From the NCBI GenBank assembly GCA_022823085.1, contig JAJDXV010000072.1:31797-95796 (forward strand): a stretch of DNA of 64,000 nt. The letters are read 5' to 3'. This stretch comes from Candidatus Poribacteria bacterium (lineage in GTDB: Bacteria > Poribacteria > WGA-4E > WGA-3G). The position numbers and the translations under genes were made by a program. Positions within the stretch are counted from its first letter, which is position 1, and the number at the start of each line of letters is the position of its first letter. The notes under the pieces are model-generated. The model was given only the letters and a program-made list of their open reading frames with translations, was not told the origin of the DNA and searched no databases. Shown here piece by piece: positions 27,706-36,850 of the stretch.

Positions 27706-28701
27706 TTACGTAACGCCGATGCCGGGGTGTTCTGGTAGGATTAGTTTTCCGTTCTCAAGCGTTACACCCGTGTAGGGGTCGTTTATGATGAGTAGGTTAC
27801 CGTCAAGGTCGGCGTAGTCTACGAGTGGGGTGAGGTGCGCAGCGGCGGTGATACCAAGTGAACTCTCTATCATACAACCGATCATAACAAGCAAGCCGTG
27901 TGTACGCGCGACGTGTATCATCCGATGCGCTTCAAGCAAGCCACCACATTTGACAAGTTTGATGTTGATGCCGTCAACACATCCGACGAGTGCTGGAATA
28001 TCACTGGCGCGTTTGACGCTTTCATCGGCAATAATCGGTAATGCTGAGTTCTCACGGACAAATCTGAGGCCTGCCAAGTCACTCGGTTTTGTCGGTTGCT
28101 CGATTAATTCAACGCCGTATTTCGCAAGTTCACGGATTTTGCGGACAGCCGTTTTCGGTGTCCACGCCGTATTCGCATCGACATAGATAGGTTTATCTGT
28201 TACGCTGCGGAGTGTTTCGATGATTTCTATATCACGAGGCGTTCCGAGTTTGACCTTCAGGATCGGATACGCTTCTGCTTGACGGGTTTTCTCTGCCATT
28301 ATCTCAGGTTCGTCGAGTCCGATCGTGAACGCTGTGCAAGGCGTATTTTGTGGGTCGAGTCCCCAGAGTTGATAGAGCGGCACGCCGAGTTTCTTTCCGA
28401 GTCGGTCGTGTAGTGCCATATCGATGGCGGATTTCGCTGCGTAATTACCACCAAACGCCGTTTCAGCGGCTGCCATAACATCGTGGATAGCATCAAGATT
28501 GGTCGTGAGTGCCGGGGCGATTGTTTCTAAGGCGAGACGGACTGTCTCCACAGTTTCGCCGTAAAACCGGGCAGGTGCCGTTTCGCCGATGCCACCGTCA
28601 ATTTCTACGGAGACGATCTGTCGGTAGGCATCTGTTGCGCGTCTGGCGATTTTAAACGGATGCCTGAGTTGTAAGTCTGTAATTTTAGAAACAATATCCA
28701 T
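27706..28701 (-). CDS. Dipeptide epimerase / mandelate racemase-muconate lactonizing enzyme family (enolase superfamily)
   Basis: LKVKLGTPRDIEIIETLR; IYVDANTAW; ELIEQPTKPSDLAGLRFVRENSALPIIADESV; GINIKLVKCGGLLEA. Confidence 0.88.
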   Translation of the reverse strand: MDIVSKITDLQLRHPFKIARRATDAYRQIVSVEIDGGIGETAPARFYGETVETVRLALETIAPALTTNLDAIHDVMAAAETAFGGNYAAKSAIDMALHDRLGKKLGVPLYQLWGLDPQNTPCTAFTIGLDEPEIMAEKTRQAEAYPILKVKLGTPRDIEIIETLRSVTDKPIYVDANTAWTPKTAVRKIRELAKYGVELIEQPTKPSDLAGLRFVRENSALPIIADESVKRASDIPALVGCVDGINIKLVKCGGLLEAHRMIHVARTHGLLVMIGCMIESSLGITAAAHLTPLVDYADLDGNLLIINDPYTGVTLENGKLILPEHPGIGVT

Positions 28702-28720
28702 TTTTTTTAATTTTCCTTGG

Positions 28721-28819
28721 TATCAGTAACCAGTAACCAGTAACCAGTAACCAGAAAAGAGACACTTGGATAACATAACCTCTCTTAACTGAAAACTGTT
28801 AACTGGAAACTGTTAACTT
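28721..28819. repeat. Heptad-repeat hairpin element
   Basis: CAGTAACCAGTAACCAGTAACCAGTAACCAG-aaaagagacacttggataacataacctctctt-AACTGAAAACTGTTAACTGGAAACTGTTAAC. Confidence 0.85.
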
Positions 28820-30948
28820 CTTTGCATTTCTTTTAAGTATGCCATGAAACGCTTCTGTTCATCTGGATCTATATCTTCACTTCCGTTTAAAAAGGTCCAT
28901 GTACCGAAAAAGATTGCGTACGCCTCCTCTACAGAAGAAACATTTTGATGCTTGATTTCAAGCGTCATCGCCATTTTGTTGGTTTGCTGGATTTCAGGTG
29001 TACTCCAATCTTGAATCGTAGCAATCGGTGTTTCATAAAGCGTCTTGTTGAACTGTTGGAGTATCCGTTTTAGGAAGGTCTCTGTCACCTGATTGCCGCG
29101 GTAGTGTGCTGCGACAACAGATGCTTCTTCACTTTGAGGCACGTGATTGATTTGCAAATAATATCCTTCATCGGCGATAGCGTTAATTGTTTCTATGCGT
29201 TTCTCTGTCGTCAATGCTTGTCCGGGGGTATAAATGTTGTAAACCTTCGCGCCAGCGAGTTCTAACAGCTCTTTTAAGGTGCGTATCAACTTTTCTGTAG
29301 CAGGTGTATCGGTTCGGGAATCGAGAATGATAACAGCCGATGCATAAGCACCCCCTGCAATCGGATGAAGCTTGGTGCGGACGACTGCTGCTTGGTTCGG
29401 GGCGATATTGACCTGACGTTTATTCCGATAGTAACCGACTTTAGAGATATGTAACGTTGTTTCGACAGGAACCTCCGAAGTCGGAACGGTTGTAATAAAG
29501 AAGTGTCCTTGTGCATCTGTGTGTGCGGTTAATCCGGTGTCAGTGTGTAATTGTACCTCTGGCAGGGGTTCATTCGCATCGGCATTCGCGATGTATCCTT
29601 GTAGAATGGCAATATCGACATCTGCGAAACGAATTGTCAGCGATTCACGGGTTTCACGATATGAAGCCTCCACAGTTGCTGTCCCGGGTGTATCGGAGGC
29701 GGACAGATAGAAGTGTGCTGAGCCATCTTTCGAGGGGTGACGGGTCTCCGCGAGTGTGCCGTTTGATGCTTGTGCGTAGAGCGGTTCGTCGTCAGCGATT
29801 GGCATTCCGTCAGCGTCGAAAGCAGTTACGGTGATACCGACGTAACTTTTCCCATCGGCGGGCAGCGTTTCTGTCCACGCGCGGAGTGTCAGTTTTTCGG
29901 CAGGTGGTGCCACCTTGAACCGTTGTGGTGAAGGTAGGCTATGATTACCGTAATAGTTCACCAGTTCCGTCTCGACGAAATGGATACCGTTTGAAAGCGG
30001 TTTTTCAATAGCAACAGTGATTATATCGGTATCGCGATCGTAGTGATGCGGGGCGGTGACACCATCGACTTTAACGCGGATAGAATCAGTGAAGACCTGT
30101 TGCCGTTTTAGCATCCATGCGCCGCGTTCGTGGAGACCGTCCATCACCCGAATCTGGAGGCGTGGCGTTTTTGTTTCAACGGTAGACCTGTGTTGTGGGT
30201 CAATCAAAACCCCTTTTGGGAAGCCCGCTGCGACGTACCGTGCGATTCCGAGAAGGTAGCCGTACGCCTCCTGTCTAAGATAGGCATCGTCTTGTAGTCT
30301 CGTTTCCTCCTCTGGATTCGAGAGAAAAGATGCCTCACATAACACGGCTGGACATTCCGTAAGACGCAGAACGCCGAAGCCGGAAGCGGTAACCAATTTA
30401 TCTGAATAGAGACCTGTCGCTGGTGATCTCGGTAAACGTAGCGCGTCTGAAACACCTTGTTGGATATACCGGGCGAGATCGAGGCTCTGACGCGAGTCGT
30501 CTGCATCACCATGATACCAAGTGGAGGTGTAGTTCGTTTCTGGGCTGTTATCAATACCGTTGTGATGCAGTGAGATAAAGAAATCGGCACCACTTTCGTT
30601 AGCGATTTGGCTCCGCCTTGCGAGGCTCACATAGGTATCATCAACACGGGTCATAACGACAGTCGCACCGACGTTCTGTAACATATCGCGTAAATGAAAT
30701 GCGACTTTTAGGTTGACTTCAGCCTCACGAACGCCTGTTGGGCCGCGTTTGTAATCAGGAACGTGTGCTTGTCCACCGTGTCCTGGGTCGAGACAAATTT
30801 TGAAACCTTTAAGATGCCGGGTATAGGTAGGAAACTCGGTATGGCGTGGCATCTGTTGTTGGGAGATTTTTTGACGACTGGAACATCCGACGCACAACAG
30901 AAAAACTGAGGCGATAACGGCAATTTTGTAAAGGCGACGGGTTTGCAT
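28813..30948 (-). CDS. N-acetylmuramoyl-L-alanine amidase (Amidase_3) lipoprotein with Ig/CarboxypepD-like middle and a second amidase-like C-terminal region
   Basis: LLCVGCSS lipobox-like; KICLDPGHGGQ...GVREAEVNLKVAFHLRDMLQNVGATVVMTR...FFISLHHNG. Confidence 0.85.
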   Translation of the reverse strand: MQTRRLYKIAVIASVFLLCVGCSSRQKISQQQMPRHTEFPTYTRHLKGFKICLDPGHGGQAHVPDYKRGPTGVREAEVNLKVAFHLRDMLQNVGATVVMTRVDDTYVSLARRSQIANESGADFFISLHHNGIDNSPETNYTSTWYHGDADDSRQSLDLARYIQQGVSDALRLPRSPATGLYSDKLVTASGFGVLRLTECPAVLCEASFLSNPEEETRLQDDAYLRQEAYGYLLGIARYVAAGFPKGVLIDPQHRSTVETKTPRLQIRVMDGLHERGAWMLKRQQVFTDSIRVKVDGVTAPHHYDRDTDIITVAIEKPLSNGIHFVETELVNYYGNHSLPSPQRFKVAPPAEKLTLRAWTETLPADGKSYVGITVTAFDADGMPIADDEPLYAQASNGTLAETRHPSKDGSAHFYLSASDTPGTATVEASYRETRESLTIRFADVDIAILQGYIANADANEPLPEVQLHTDTGLTAHTDAQGHFFITTVPTSEVPVETTLHISKVGYYRNKRQVNIAPNQAAVVRTKLHPIAGGAYASAVIILDSRTDTPATEKLIRTLKELLELAGAKVYNIYTPGQALTTEKRIETINAIADEGYYLQINHVPQSEEASVVAAHYRGNQVTETFLKRILQQFNKTLYETPIATIQDWSTPEIQQTNKMAMTLEIKHQNVSSVEEAYAIFFGTWTFLNGSEDIDPDEQKRFMAYLKEMQRS

Positions 30949-31043
30949 TTAAAATTCCATATTCTCTGTCCAGGGCTAAAGCGAGCGATCGCGCCTGAAC
31001 AGAGAACGTACTTTAGAATGGATTGCGAATGTACAGCTGCGGG

Positions 31044-31514
31044 TTATCGGTTATCGGTTTTCTGCCTATTTCGTCGTGATCTGGGACGTTCAAGGATCTC
31101 TTTGAGAACGATGCCTTGCCGAAACGCTTGTGGCGAAAAATCGAGGAGCGACGTAACCGGGACGGAGCGGATCCGAGCCGGGGACTCCACAGGTATTGGC
31201 GGCGGTTGCGGGCGCGTCGCCTCAACTGGCTGCGGCGATTCTTCCGGTGTAGGCGGCTCCGGTTCTTCGGGAACTTCTGACACTGCCTCCGTTTCATCCT
31301 CGTCCTGTTGTGTCATCATCTGTTCAAATTCGGTTGCGAACGGGAAATCTTCCATAAAAGGCGGTGGTGCTGCATTATCATCCGCCTGAGCAAGTGTATT
31401 TTCCTCCGCTCGCTTTTCAGCGTTTTGCTGTGTCCTCCGTCGGCGTGAATTGCCTAAAACGACTGACAGAATCACAATAATCAGCGGTACCAGCATCTGG
31501 ATAATACTATCCAT
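31044..31514 (-). CDS. Hypothetical protein with N-terminal TM and Pro/Glu-rich region
   Basis: ATG at 31514 (MDSIIQMLVPLIIVILSVVLGNSRRRR) has a GGAGAG upstream. ORF track start 31607 lies inside a repeat. Confidence 0.6.
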   Translation of the reverse strand: MDSIIQMLVPLIIVILSVVLGNSRRRRTQQNAEKRAEENTLAQADDNAAPPPFMEDFPFATEFEQMMTQQDEDETEAVSEVPEEPEPPTPEESPQPVEATRPQPPPIPVESPARIRSVPVTSLLDFSPQAFRQGIVLKEILERPRSRRNRQKTDNR

Positions 31515-31557
31515 AAGTCTCTCCTTTAGTGGATTTTGTGAGGGGCCTCCACCTTTA

Positions 31558-31668
31558 GGGCTGGGTGACCCAGCCCCTACGAAAGTCCGAGCGAATGAGT
31601 TATCCAACCGCTACGAAAGTCCGAGGGAGTGGGTAACCCAACCGCTACGAAAGTCCGAGCGAATGTGA
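31558..31668. repeat. Hairpin (31558-31576) plus ~3 units of a 34-bp tandem repeat
   Basis: GGGCTGGG-TGA-CCCAGCCC, then CTACGAAAGTCCGAG units beginning at 31577, 31611 and 31645. Confidence 0.85.
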
Positions 31669-32685
31669 GGAGCGAGTCGTGTCTATCTCCTGTCCATCAG
31701 TGACGGGTGAAGCGATAGACTGGCGCATCTCTGTATCCGCGAGGATATTCCTGAGTTCATAATAATCCATAACGCTCATCCTTTCGGTGTTAAGCGTGTC
31801 CGCGATTGCAAGGGGTACTTCAGCGTCAGCCTCAATCAATTTGATCGTCATCTCTTCAACGAGTGCTTTATTTTCTTCTTCTTCGGCTTGTGCCCGGGCG
31901 CGTTGTTCTTCGGCTTTGGCACGTGCTATTTTCAGTTCGGCTTCCGCTTGATCGGTCTGTAATTTAGCACCGACGTTTTCGCCGACGTTTATATCGGCTA
32001 TATCGATTGATAAAATCTCGAAAGCGGTTCCAGAGGCTAAACCCTTGTCAAGCACCGTCTCCGAGATGCGGACCGGATTCTCCAAAACAGCCTTGTGACT
32101 ATCCGATGAACCGATGGTCGTAATGATTCCCTCGCCGACCCTTGCGCGGATCGTATCTTCAGTCGCACCGCCGACAAGCCGGTCGATATCGGCTCTAACG
32201 GTAACGCGTGCCTTTACAATCAATTGGATACCGTCGCGTGCGACAGCGGTAATGCCGTTGTTGGTACTTGCATCCTCTTGCCCCGGAATATCGATGATCT
32301 CTGGGGTGACGCTGACCTGTACGGCTTGTAGGACATCCCTACCTGCAAGGTCAATAGCGGCGGCTTGTGCGAAGCGGAGTTCAATGTTCGCCTTGTCTGC
32401 TGCGATAAGTGCAGCGACAACACTCGCGACGCTACCACCCGCGAGAAAGTGCGCTTCAAGGTCGTCAAGTGAGAGCGTTAAGCCTGCTTTCGTTGCGTTG
32501 ATCTGTGGTTCGACAATCGCGGCGGGGGGTACACGGCGCAAACGCATTGCGACGAGATCAAAGATACCGACTTTCACACCTGCTGCAATAGCAGTAATCC
32601 ACAGACCGATGGGAACGAGCCAACTCAGGACAAGTAGAAACAGGATCAGTAGGACAGCAATAATTGCGACAACTGTTGGTGTCAT
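31645..32685 (-). CDS. floA: Flotillin-like FloA (UPF0365) family protein
   Basis: [43 protein letters not shown]...[39 protein letters not shown]-type tail. Confidence 0.9.
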   Translation of the reverse strand: MTPTVVAIIAVLLILFLLVLSWLVPIGLWITAIAAGVKVGIFDLVAMRLRRVPPAAIVEPQINATKAGLTLSLDDLEAHFLAGGSVASVVAALIAADKANIELRFAQAAAIDLAGRDVLQAVQVSVTPEIIDIPGQEDASTNNGITAVARDGIQLIVKARVTVRADIDRLVGGATEDTIRARVGEGIITTIGSSDSHKAVLENPVRISETVLDKGLASGTAFEILSIDIADINVGENVGAKLQTDQAEAELKIARAKAEEQRARAQAEEEENKALVEEMTIKLIEADAEVPLAIADTLNTERMSVMDYYELRNILADTEMRQSIASPVTDGQEIDTTRSSHSLGLS

Positions 32686-32742
32686 AATTTATTTTTCTCC
32701 GTTGAGTTTACGCGATTCTTCAATTGCGCGTAGAGCAGCAGG

Positions 32743-33639
32743 TTATTGTTCGTTAATGTTCAGGTTGCCTTCACGGAATGCGTTTGCGAGGGATCGTGGG
32801 ACTTCGGCTTCAGCTTCCACTACCTTCGCGCGCATTTCTTGAACGTTTGCAGTCATCTGCTGTTTTCGGGCGACTGCCATCGCGCGACGCTCTTCTGCTT
32901 TCGCTTGGGCGACGACAAGGTCTGCCTCGGCTTGCTCGGCTTGGAGTTCTGCACCGATATTTTTTCCGACATTGACATCGGCGATGTCAATAGAGAGGAT
33001 TTCAAAGGCTGTCCCTGCGTCGAGGCCGCGGTCCAATACAGTTTTTGTGATGATGTCTGGATTTTCGAGGACATCTTCATAAGTTTCGGATGCACCGATG
33101 GCACTGATAATACCTTCGCCTACACGGGCAATGATTGTCTCTTCACCGGCACCCCCAACGAGCCGATTAATGTTGGTGCGTACCGTAATTCGGACGGTTG
33201 TTATCAGTTCAACGCCATCTAAAGCGAGCGCGCTGATACGCGGTGTGGTAATCACACGCGGATTAACGCTGACTTGAACCGCCTCAAATACATCACGTCC
33301 AGCCAAATCAATAGCAGATGACCGTTGGAAACTGAGTTCGATTCTCGCTTTATCTGCTGCGATGAGCGCGCTAACGACATTCAGAACGTTACCACCAGCG
33401 AGATAGTGTGCCTCTAATTCGGCGGTTATGACTTTCAGACCCGCCTTGTGTGCACTGATTAAACCCTTCACAATCACATTTGGATTCACGCGCCTGAGAC
33501 GCATCCCAACGAGATCAAGGATTCGGAGCGGGACCCCTGCAGCGACAGCGGCGATCCAGAGTCCGACAGGCACGATCCAAAAGAATATAATGATGAGAAT
33601 TAGGATAACAAGGGCGATCCCCCCTGTAACTAGGTCCAT
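32743..33639 (-). CDS. floA: Flotillin-like FloA (UPF0365) family protein, tandem paralogue
   Basis: [43 protein letters not shown]...[41 protein letters not shown]. Confidence 0.92.
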   Translation of the reverse strand: MDLVTGGIALVILILIIIFFWIVPVGLWIAAVAAGVPLRILDLVGMRLRRVNPNVIVKGLISAHKAGLKVITAELEAHYLAGGNVLNVVSALIAADKARIELSFQRSSAIDLAGRDVFEAVQVSVNPRVITTPRISALALDGVELITTVRITVRTNINRLVGGAGEETIIARVGEGIISAIGASETYEDVLENPDIITKTVLDRGLDAGTAFEILSIDIADVNVGKNIGAELQAEQAEADLVVAQAKAEERRAMAVARKQQMTANVQEMRAKVVEAEAEVPRSLANAFREGNLNINEQ

Positions 33640-33695
33640 TTATTTGCCTCCTACGGATAGTTGTCAGTTTTCAGTACTGTTAACTGATAACCACT

Positions 33696-34178
33696 CTATT
33701 GTAAACTACGAACGACGACACGAATTCCTTCTACAAAAATGACTTCAATATCTGTCTCAGGGGCGACGAATTCGCCTTGTGTAACAATATCAACGCGATG
33801 TCCATTGATTAATGCGGCACCTGCGGGGCGCAAAGGTGTAAGTGTTTTCCCAGATTTCCCGACGAGATTTGCCAATTCCGAAGGGGGTGCTTGGAACCCA
33901 TCTTCCTTATTTTCTGCTGCATTCAGGATGAATGTTTGAATGATAGGCGTTCCGCGGAGGAGCGATAGCGCGATGATTGCCGCCGGAATGACCAGAACCA
34001 ACGTTATCCCTGTCGAAGTTAGGGCTGTCTGTAGATCGTATTCCGACCACGCGACGACGAAACCTATCAGTATAAGTAGACAGCCTGGTATACCTGCGAT
34101 CCCAAATCCTGGGAGAATCAACAGTTCAATAAATACGAGTAGAATCCCAAGGCTGATGAGAAAAATTAGAAACCACAT
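33696..34178 (-). CDS. NfeD family protein (short form)
   Basis: LILPGFGIAGIPG; GKSGKTLTPLRPAGAALINGHRVDIVTQGEFVAPETDIEVIFVEGIRVVV. Confidence 0.88.
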   Translation of the reverse strand: MWFLIFLISLGILLVFIELLILPGFGIAGIPGCLLILIGFVVAWSEYDLQTALTSTGITLVLVIPAAIIALSLLRGTPIIQTFILNAAENKEDGFQAPPSELANLVGKSGKTLTPLRPAGAALINGHRVDIVTQGEFVAPETDIEVIFVEGIRVVVRSLQ

Positions 34179-34215
34179 AGTTGTCTCCCTTATGCATCAA
34201 ATGATCGAAACAGAA

Positions 34216-35733
34216 TCAAGAATCCTCAACTGCCTCTACAAAGACTTTAGACCCTTCGACTTCTACGACTCTGATATTCCTATTCGGCGGGATGAAATCA
34301 CCGACGGTGACGACATCGACCCGCTTGTCCCCAATTCTCGCTGTGCCAGCGGGACGCAGCGGGGTCAAGGCAGTGCCAGATTTTCCGAGGTACGCCTGAA
34401 AATCTTCCGCGCTGGAAGAGTGGTATCCCATGTCGGCATCCATCACGGTTGACAAAGCGAACCGTTGAAAAATCGGCGTTTCCGGTAGGAGGAATACGGC
34501 GAGGATCGCCAATCCCGAGGTCATAATCACAGAAATAGAGAGCCATAAGACTGCAGTGCGTAAGTTGTAGGCACCATCGAAAACGAAGAAAACGCTGCCT
34601 AACATCATAACAATCCCCAAAATTCCGGCGATACCGAAACCGGGGATGACAAAGACCTCTAATGAGATAAGCGCTATGCCGAGTAGGAAAAGCAGAAAAG
34701 CCCATCCAGCATCAATTCTGGTCAGCATGTGTCCGCCGAAGAAAAGTCCGACACAGAGGAGTCCGATGAGACCCGGAACGCCGAAACCGGGGGATCGGAT
34801 CTCTATGAAGATACCGAGAAGCCCTAAGGAGAGTAGGAGAGAGCTGATAAACGGGTTCGTAATAAAGAACACAATCTTATCGGCGAGTGTTGTCCTCACT
34901 TTTGTGACACGGGCATCGGCGAGGCTCATGAGCCGGTTGACTTGTGAGACACCGTATTCGCGTTGGCGTTGCATGATGTCTTCTTCGGTCAGTGGCATTT
35001 TGATGCCAGCGACTTCAACGATCTCGTATTGTGCAAGTAATTCTGTGAGGGTCTCTGCCTGTGCGTCTGCGAACTCGTATTCGAGTGCCTGTTGGGTGGA
35101 CAGTGTGAGCAACTTCCCTTGGGCACAGAGGATTTCCATCTCTTCGCCTATTTCTTCACGCTCGGCGTATTCTTCGGGAAGGAGTTTGATGATTTGCCCA
35201 TCGTTGAGTTTGACGAGTACAAGTTCTTTATCGACCATAGCCTCGGCGATATCCGGGTTCCGATTTTCGCGTTCTGCGGTTGCGCGGATAGTTCCTTGGA
35301 TATAGGAGATGGCTTTTTCACCGACTTCTTGCCCTTGAATATTAACGGGTGCGGAATCTCCGATGGTGCCGCCGGAAGTCATTACAATCTGATTACAGGC
35401 GATGGAGATCATCGCCCCGGCTGAGATCGCCTGCCGGTTCACAAAAGCGATTGTCGGGATTTGTGTGCCTTGAATCGCGCGGATGATATTTACAGCGGCA
35501 TCGACTCTGCCACCGGGGGTATCTACATCAAAAACGATTGCATCCGCATCGGCTTGTTCCGCTAATTTAATGCCGTCACTGATATAAGCGTTGATGCCGC
35601 TTCCAATCTCGTTGCGTATATCAATCACGTATACCGATGCGTTATTATCTTGGGCGGATAGATTGCCGCTTACGAAAAGACATCCGAATGTTAAAAGGAG
35701 TACATAACCGAGCAGATTTATTTTCCGTTTCAT
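34216..35733 (-). CDS. NfeD family protein with N-terminal ClpP-like serine protease domain
   Basis: YVIDIRNEIGSGINAYISDGIKLAEQADADAIVFDVDTPGGRVDAAVNIIRAIQGTQIPTIAFVNRQAISAGAMISIACNQIVMT; C-terminal NfeD OB-like domain. Confidence 0.92.
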   Translation of the reverse strand: MKRKINLLGYVLLLTFGCLFVSGNLSAQDNNASVYVIDIRNEIGSGINAYISDGIKLAEQADADAIVFDVDTPGGRVDAAVNIIRAIQGTQIPTIAFVNRQAISAGAMISIACNQIVMTSGGTIGDSAPVNIQGQEVGEKAISYIQGTIRATAERENRNPDIAEAMVDKELVLVKLNDGQIIKLLPEEYAEREEIGEEMEILCAQGKLLTLSTQQALEYEFADAQAETLTELLAQYEIVEVAGIKMPLTEEDIMQRQREYGVSQVNRLMSLADARVTKVRTTLADKIVFFITNPFISSLLLSLGLLGIFIEIRSPGFGVPGLIGLLCVGLFFGGHMLTRIDAGWAFLLFLLGIALISLEVFVIPGFGIAGILGIVMMLGSVFFVFDGAYNLRTAVLWLSISVIMTSGLAILAVFLLPETPIFQRFALSTVMDADMGYHSSSAEDFQAYLGKSGTALTPLRPAGTARIGDKRVDVVTVGDFIPPNRNIRVVEVEGSKVFVEAVEDS

Positions 35734-35974
35734 GAGAGCACCTCTTATCCACACTTCAGTTCAAACCAAAATTTCTAAACGCTGTGAAAGCCATACGCTG
35801 CATCCCTTCCATTTCAAAACTGCTGTCAGTAAACTACCGTCATTAATTATACCCTAAGGTCGTCTGGTACGTCAAGACGATTTGTCTTTTGGACCGGAAT
35901 TGTCAATGAAGTCGAGTTCCAGAAGTCACTCGGATAGATTTTATGGTGACGTGTAAACGGTAGCGTCTGAACGC

Positions 35975-36538
35975 TTAGGTTGAAGTCAACTCTTCACGGA
36001 CCCACGCGTGGAGGATATGGTTTAAGATTAAATGGACATCTTCAACGGGACCGTAGAGGTTACTATCTACAACAACATTTATATCACAAATTTCTGCCAA
36101 TGTACCGCCGCCGAACCCGCTCCATCCGACTGTCTTGCATCCGATTTCATTGGCGTATCGGATTGCGCGGATCACGTTCTCGGAGTTACCGCTTGCGCTG
36201 ATGCCGAGAACCAGGTCGCCGGGGTTTACGAGATTTTTCAGCTGCTCGATGAAGACATCTTCGTAGCACGCATCGTTGGACCACGCGGTCATCGTTGCGA
36301 CGTTGTCTGTCAGGCTGATGACCCGAAAACGGGGCTTTCCGGGTACACTCGTGCCTTTGCCCAAATCACAGGCGATGTGTGATGCTGTGGAGGCACTTCC
36401 GCCGTTGCCGATTACAAAAATCTGTTTATCGGCATAATATGCCGCCATAATGGCATCTATGGAAGCCTTTACATCTGGCAGCGTGAGCCGCTCCAAAACG
36501 CCTTGAAGGTGCGAAATATAGTTCTGAATTCTCTCCAT
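35975..36538 (-). CDS. SIS domain sugar isomerase (phosphoheptose isomerase GmhA-like)
   Basis: IFVIGNGGSASTASHIACDLGKGT; LVLGISASGNSENVIRAIRYANEIGCKTVGWSG. Confidence 0.85.
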   Translation of the reverse strand: MERIQNYISHLQGVLERLTLPDVKASIDAIMAAYYADKQIFVIGNGGSASTASHIACDLGKGTSVPGKPRFRVISLTDNVATMTAWSNDACYEDVFIEQLKNLVNPGDLVLGISASGNSENVIRAIRYANEIGCKTVGWSGFGGGTLAEICDINVVVDSNLYGPVEDVHLILNHILHAWVREELTST

Positions 36539-36577
36539 TTTGTTTTTTGGTTTCCTTCTATATGGTTTTCAGTTATC

Positions 36578-36850
36578 AGTTGTCGGTTCAGAGATCGCGA
36601 GCACAGCTCGCTCCTACCGGAACAGTCGTATGTCCCTCGGACTTGCATACGATTCTTAATTTTAGTTGTCAGTTGTCGGTTCAGAGATCGCGAGCACAGC
36701 TCGCTCCTACCGGAACAGTCGTATGTACCTCGGACTTGCATACGATTCTTAATTTTAGTTGTCAGTTGTCAGTTCAGAGATCGCGAGCACAGCTCGCTCC
36801 TACCGGAACAGTCGTATGTCCCTCGAACTTGCATACGATTCTTAATTTTA
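36578..36850. repeat. Three tandem 93-bp repeats, each with two hairpins
   Basis: Units start at 36578, 36671 and 36764. Each contains GCGAGC-ACA-GCTCGC and TCGTATG...CATACGA. Confidence 0.95.

Noticed and set aside
31515-31607. N-terminal extension of the 31044-31607 ORF
   Set aside because: Extension lies in the 34-bp tandem repeat and hairpin; ATG 31514 with GGAGAG is a better start.
32114-32842. 242-aa plus-strand ORF antisense to floA
   Set aside because: Ala/Ser/Thr/Arg-rich shadow ORF covering two conserved floA genes.
36578-36850. CRISPR array
   Set aside because: Units are nearly identical over the full 93 bp with no variable spacers, and there are no cas genes.
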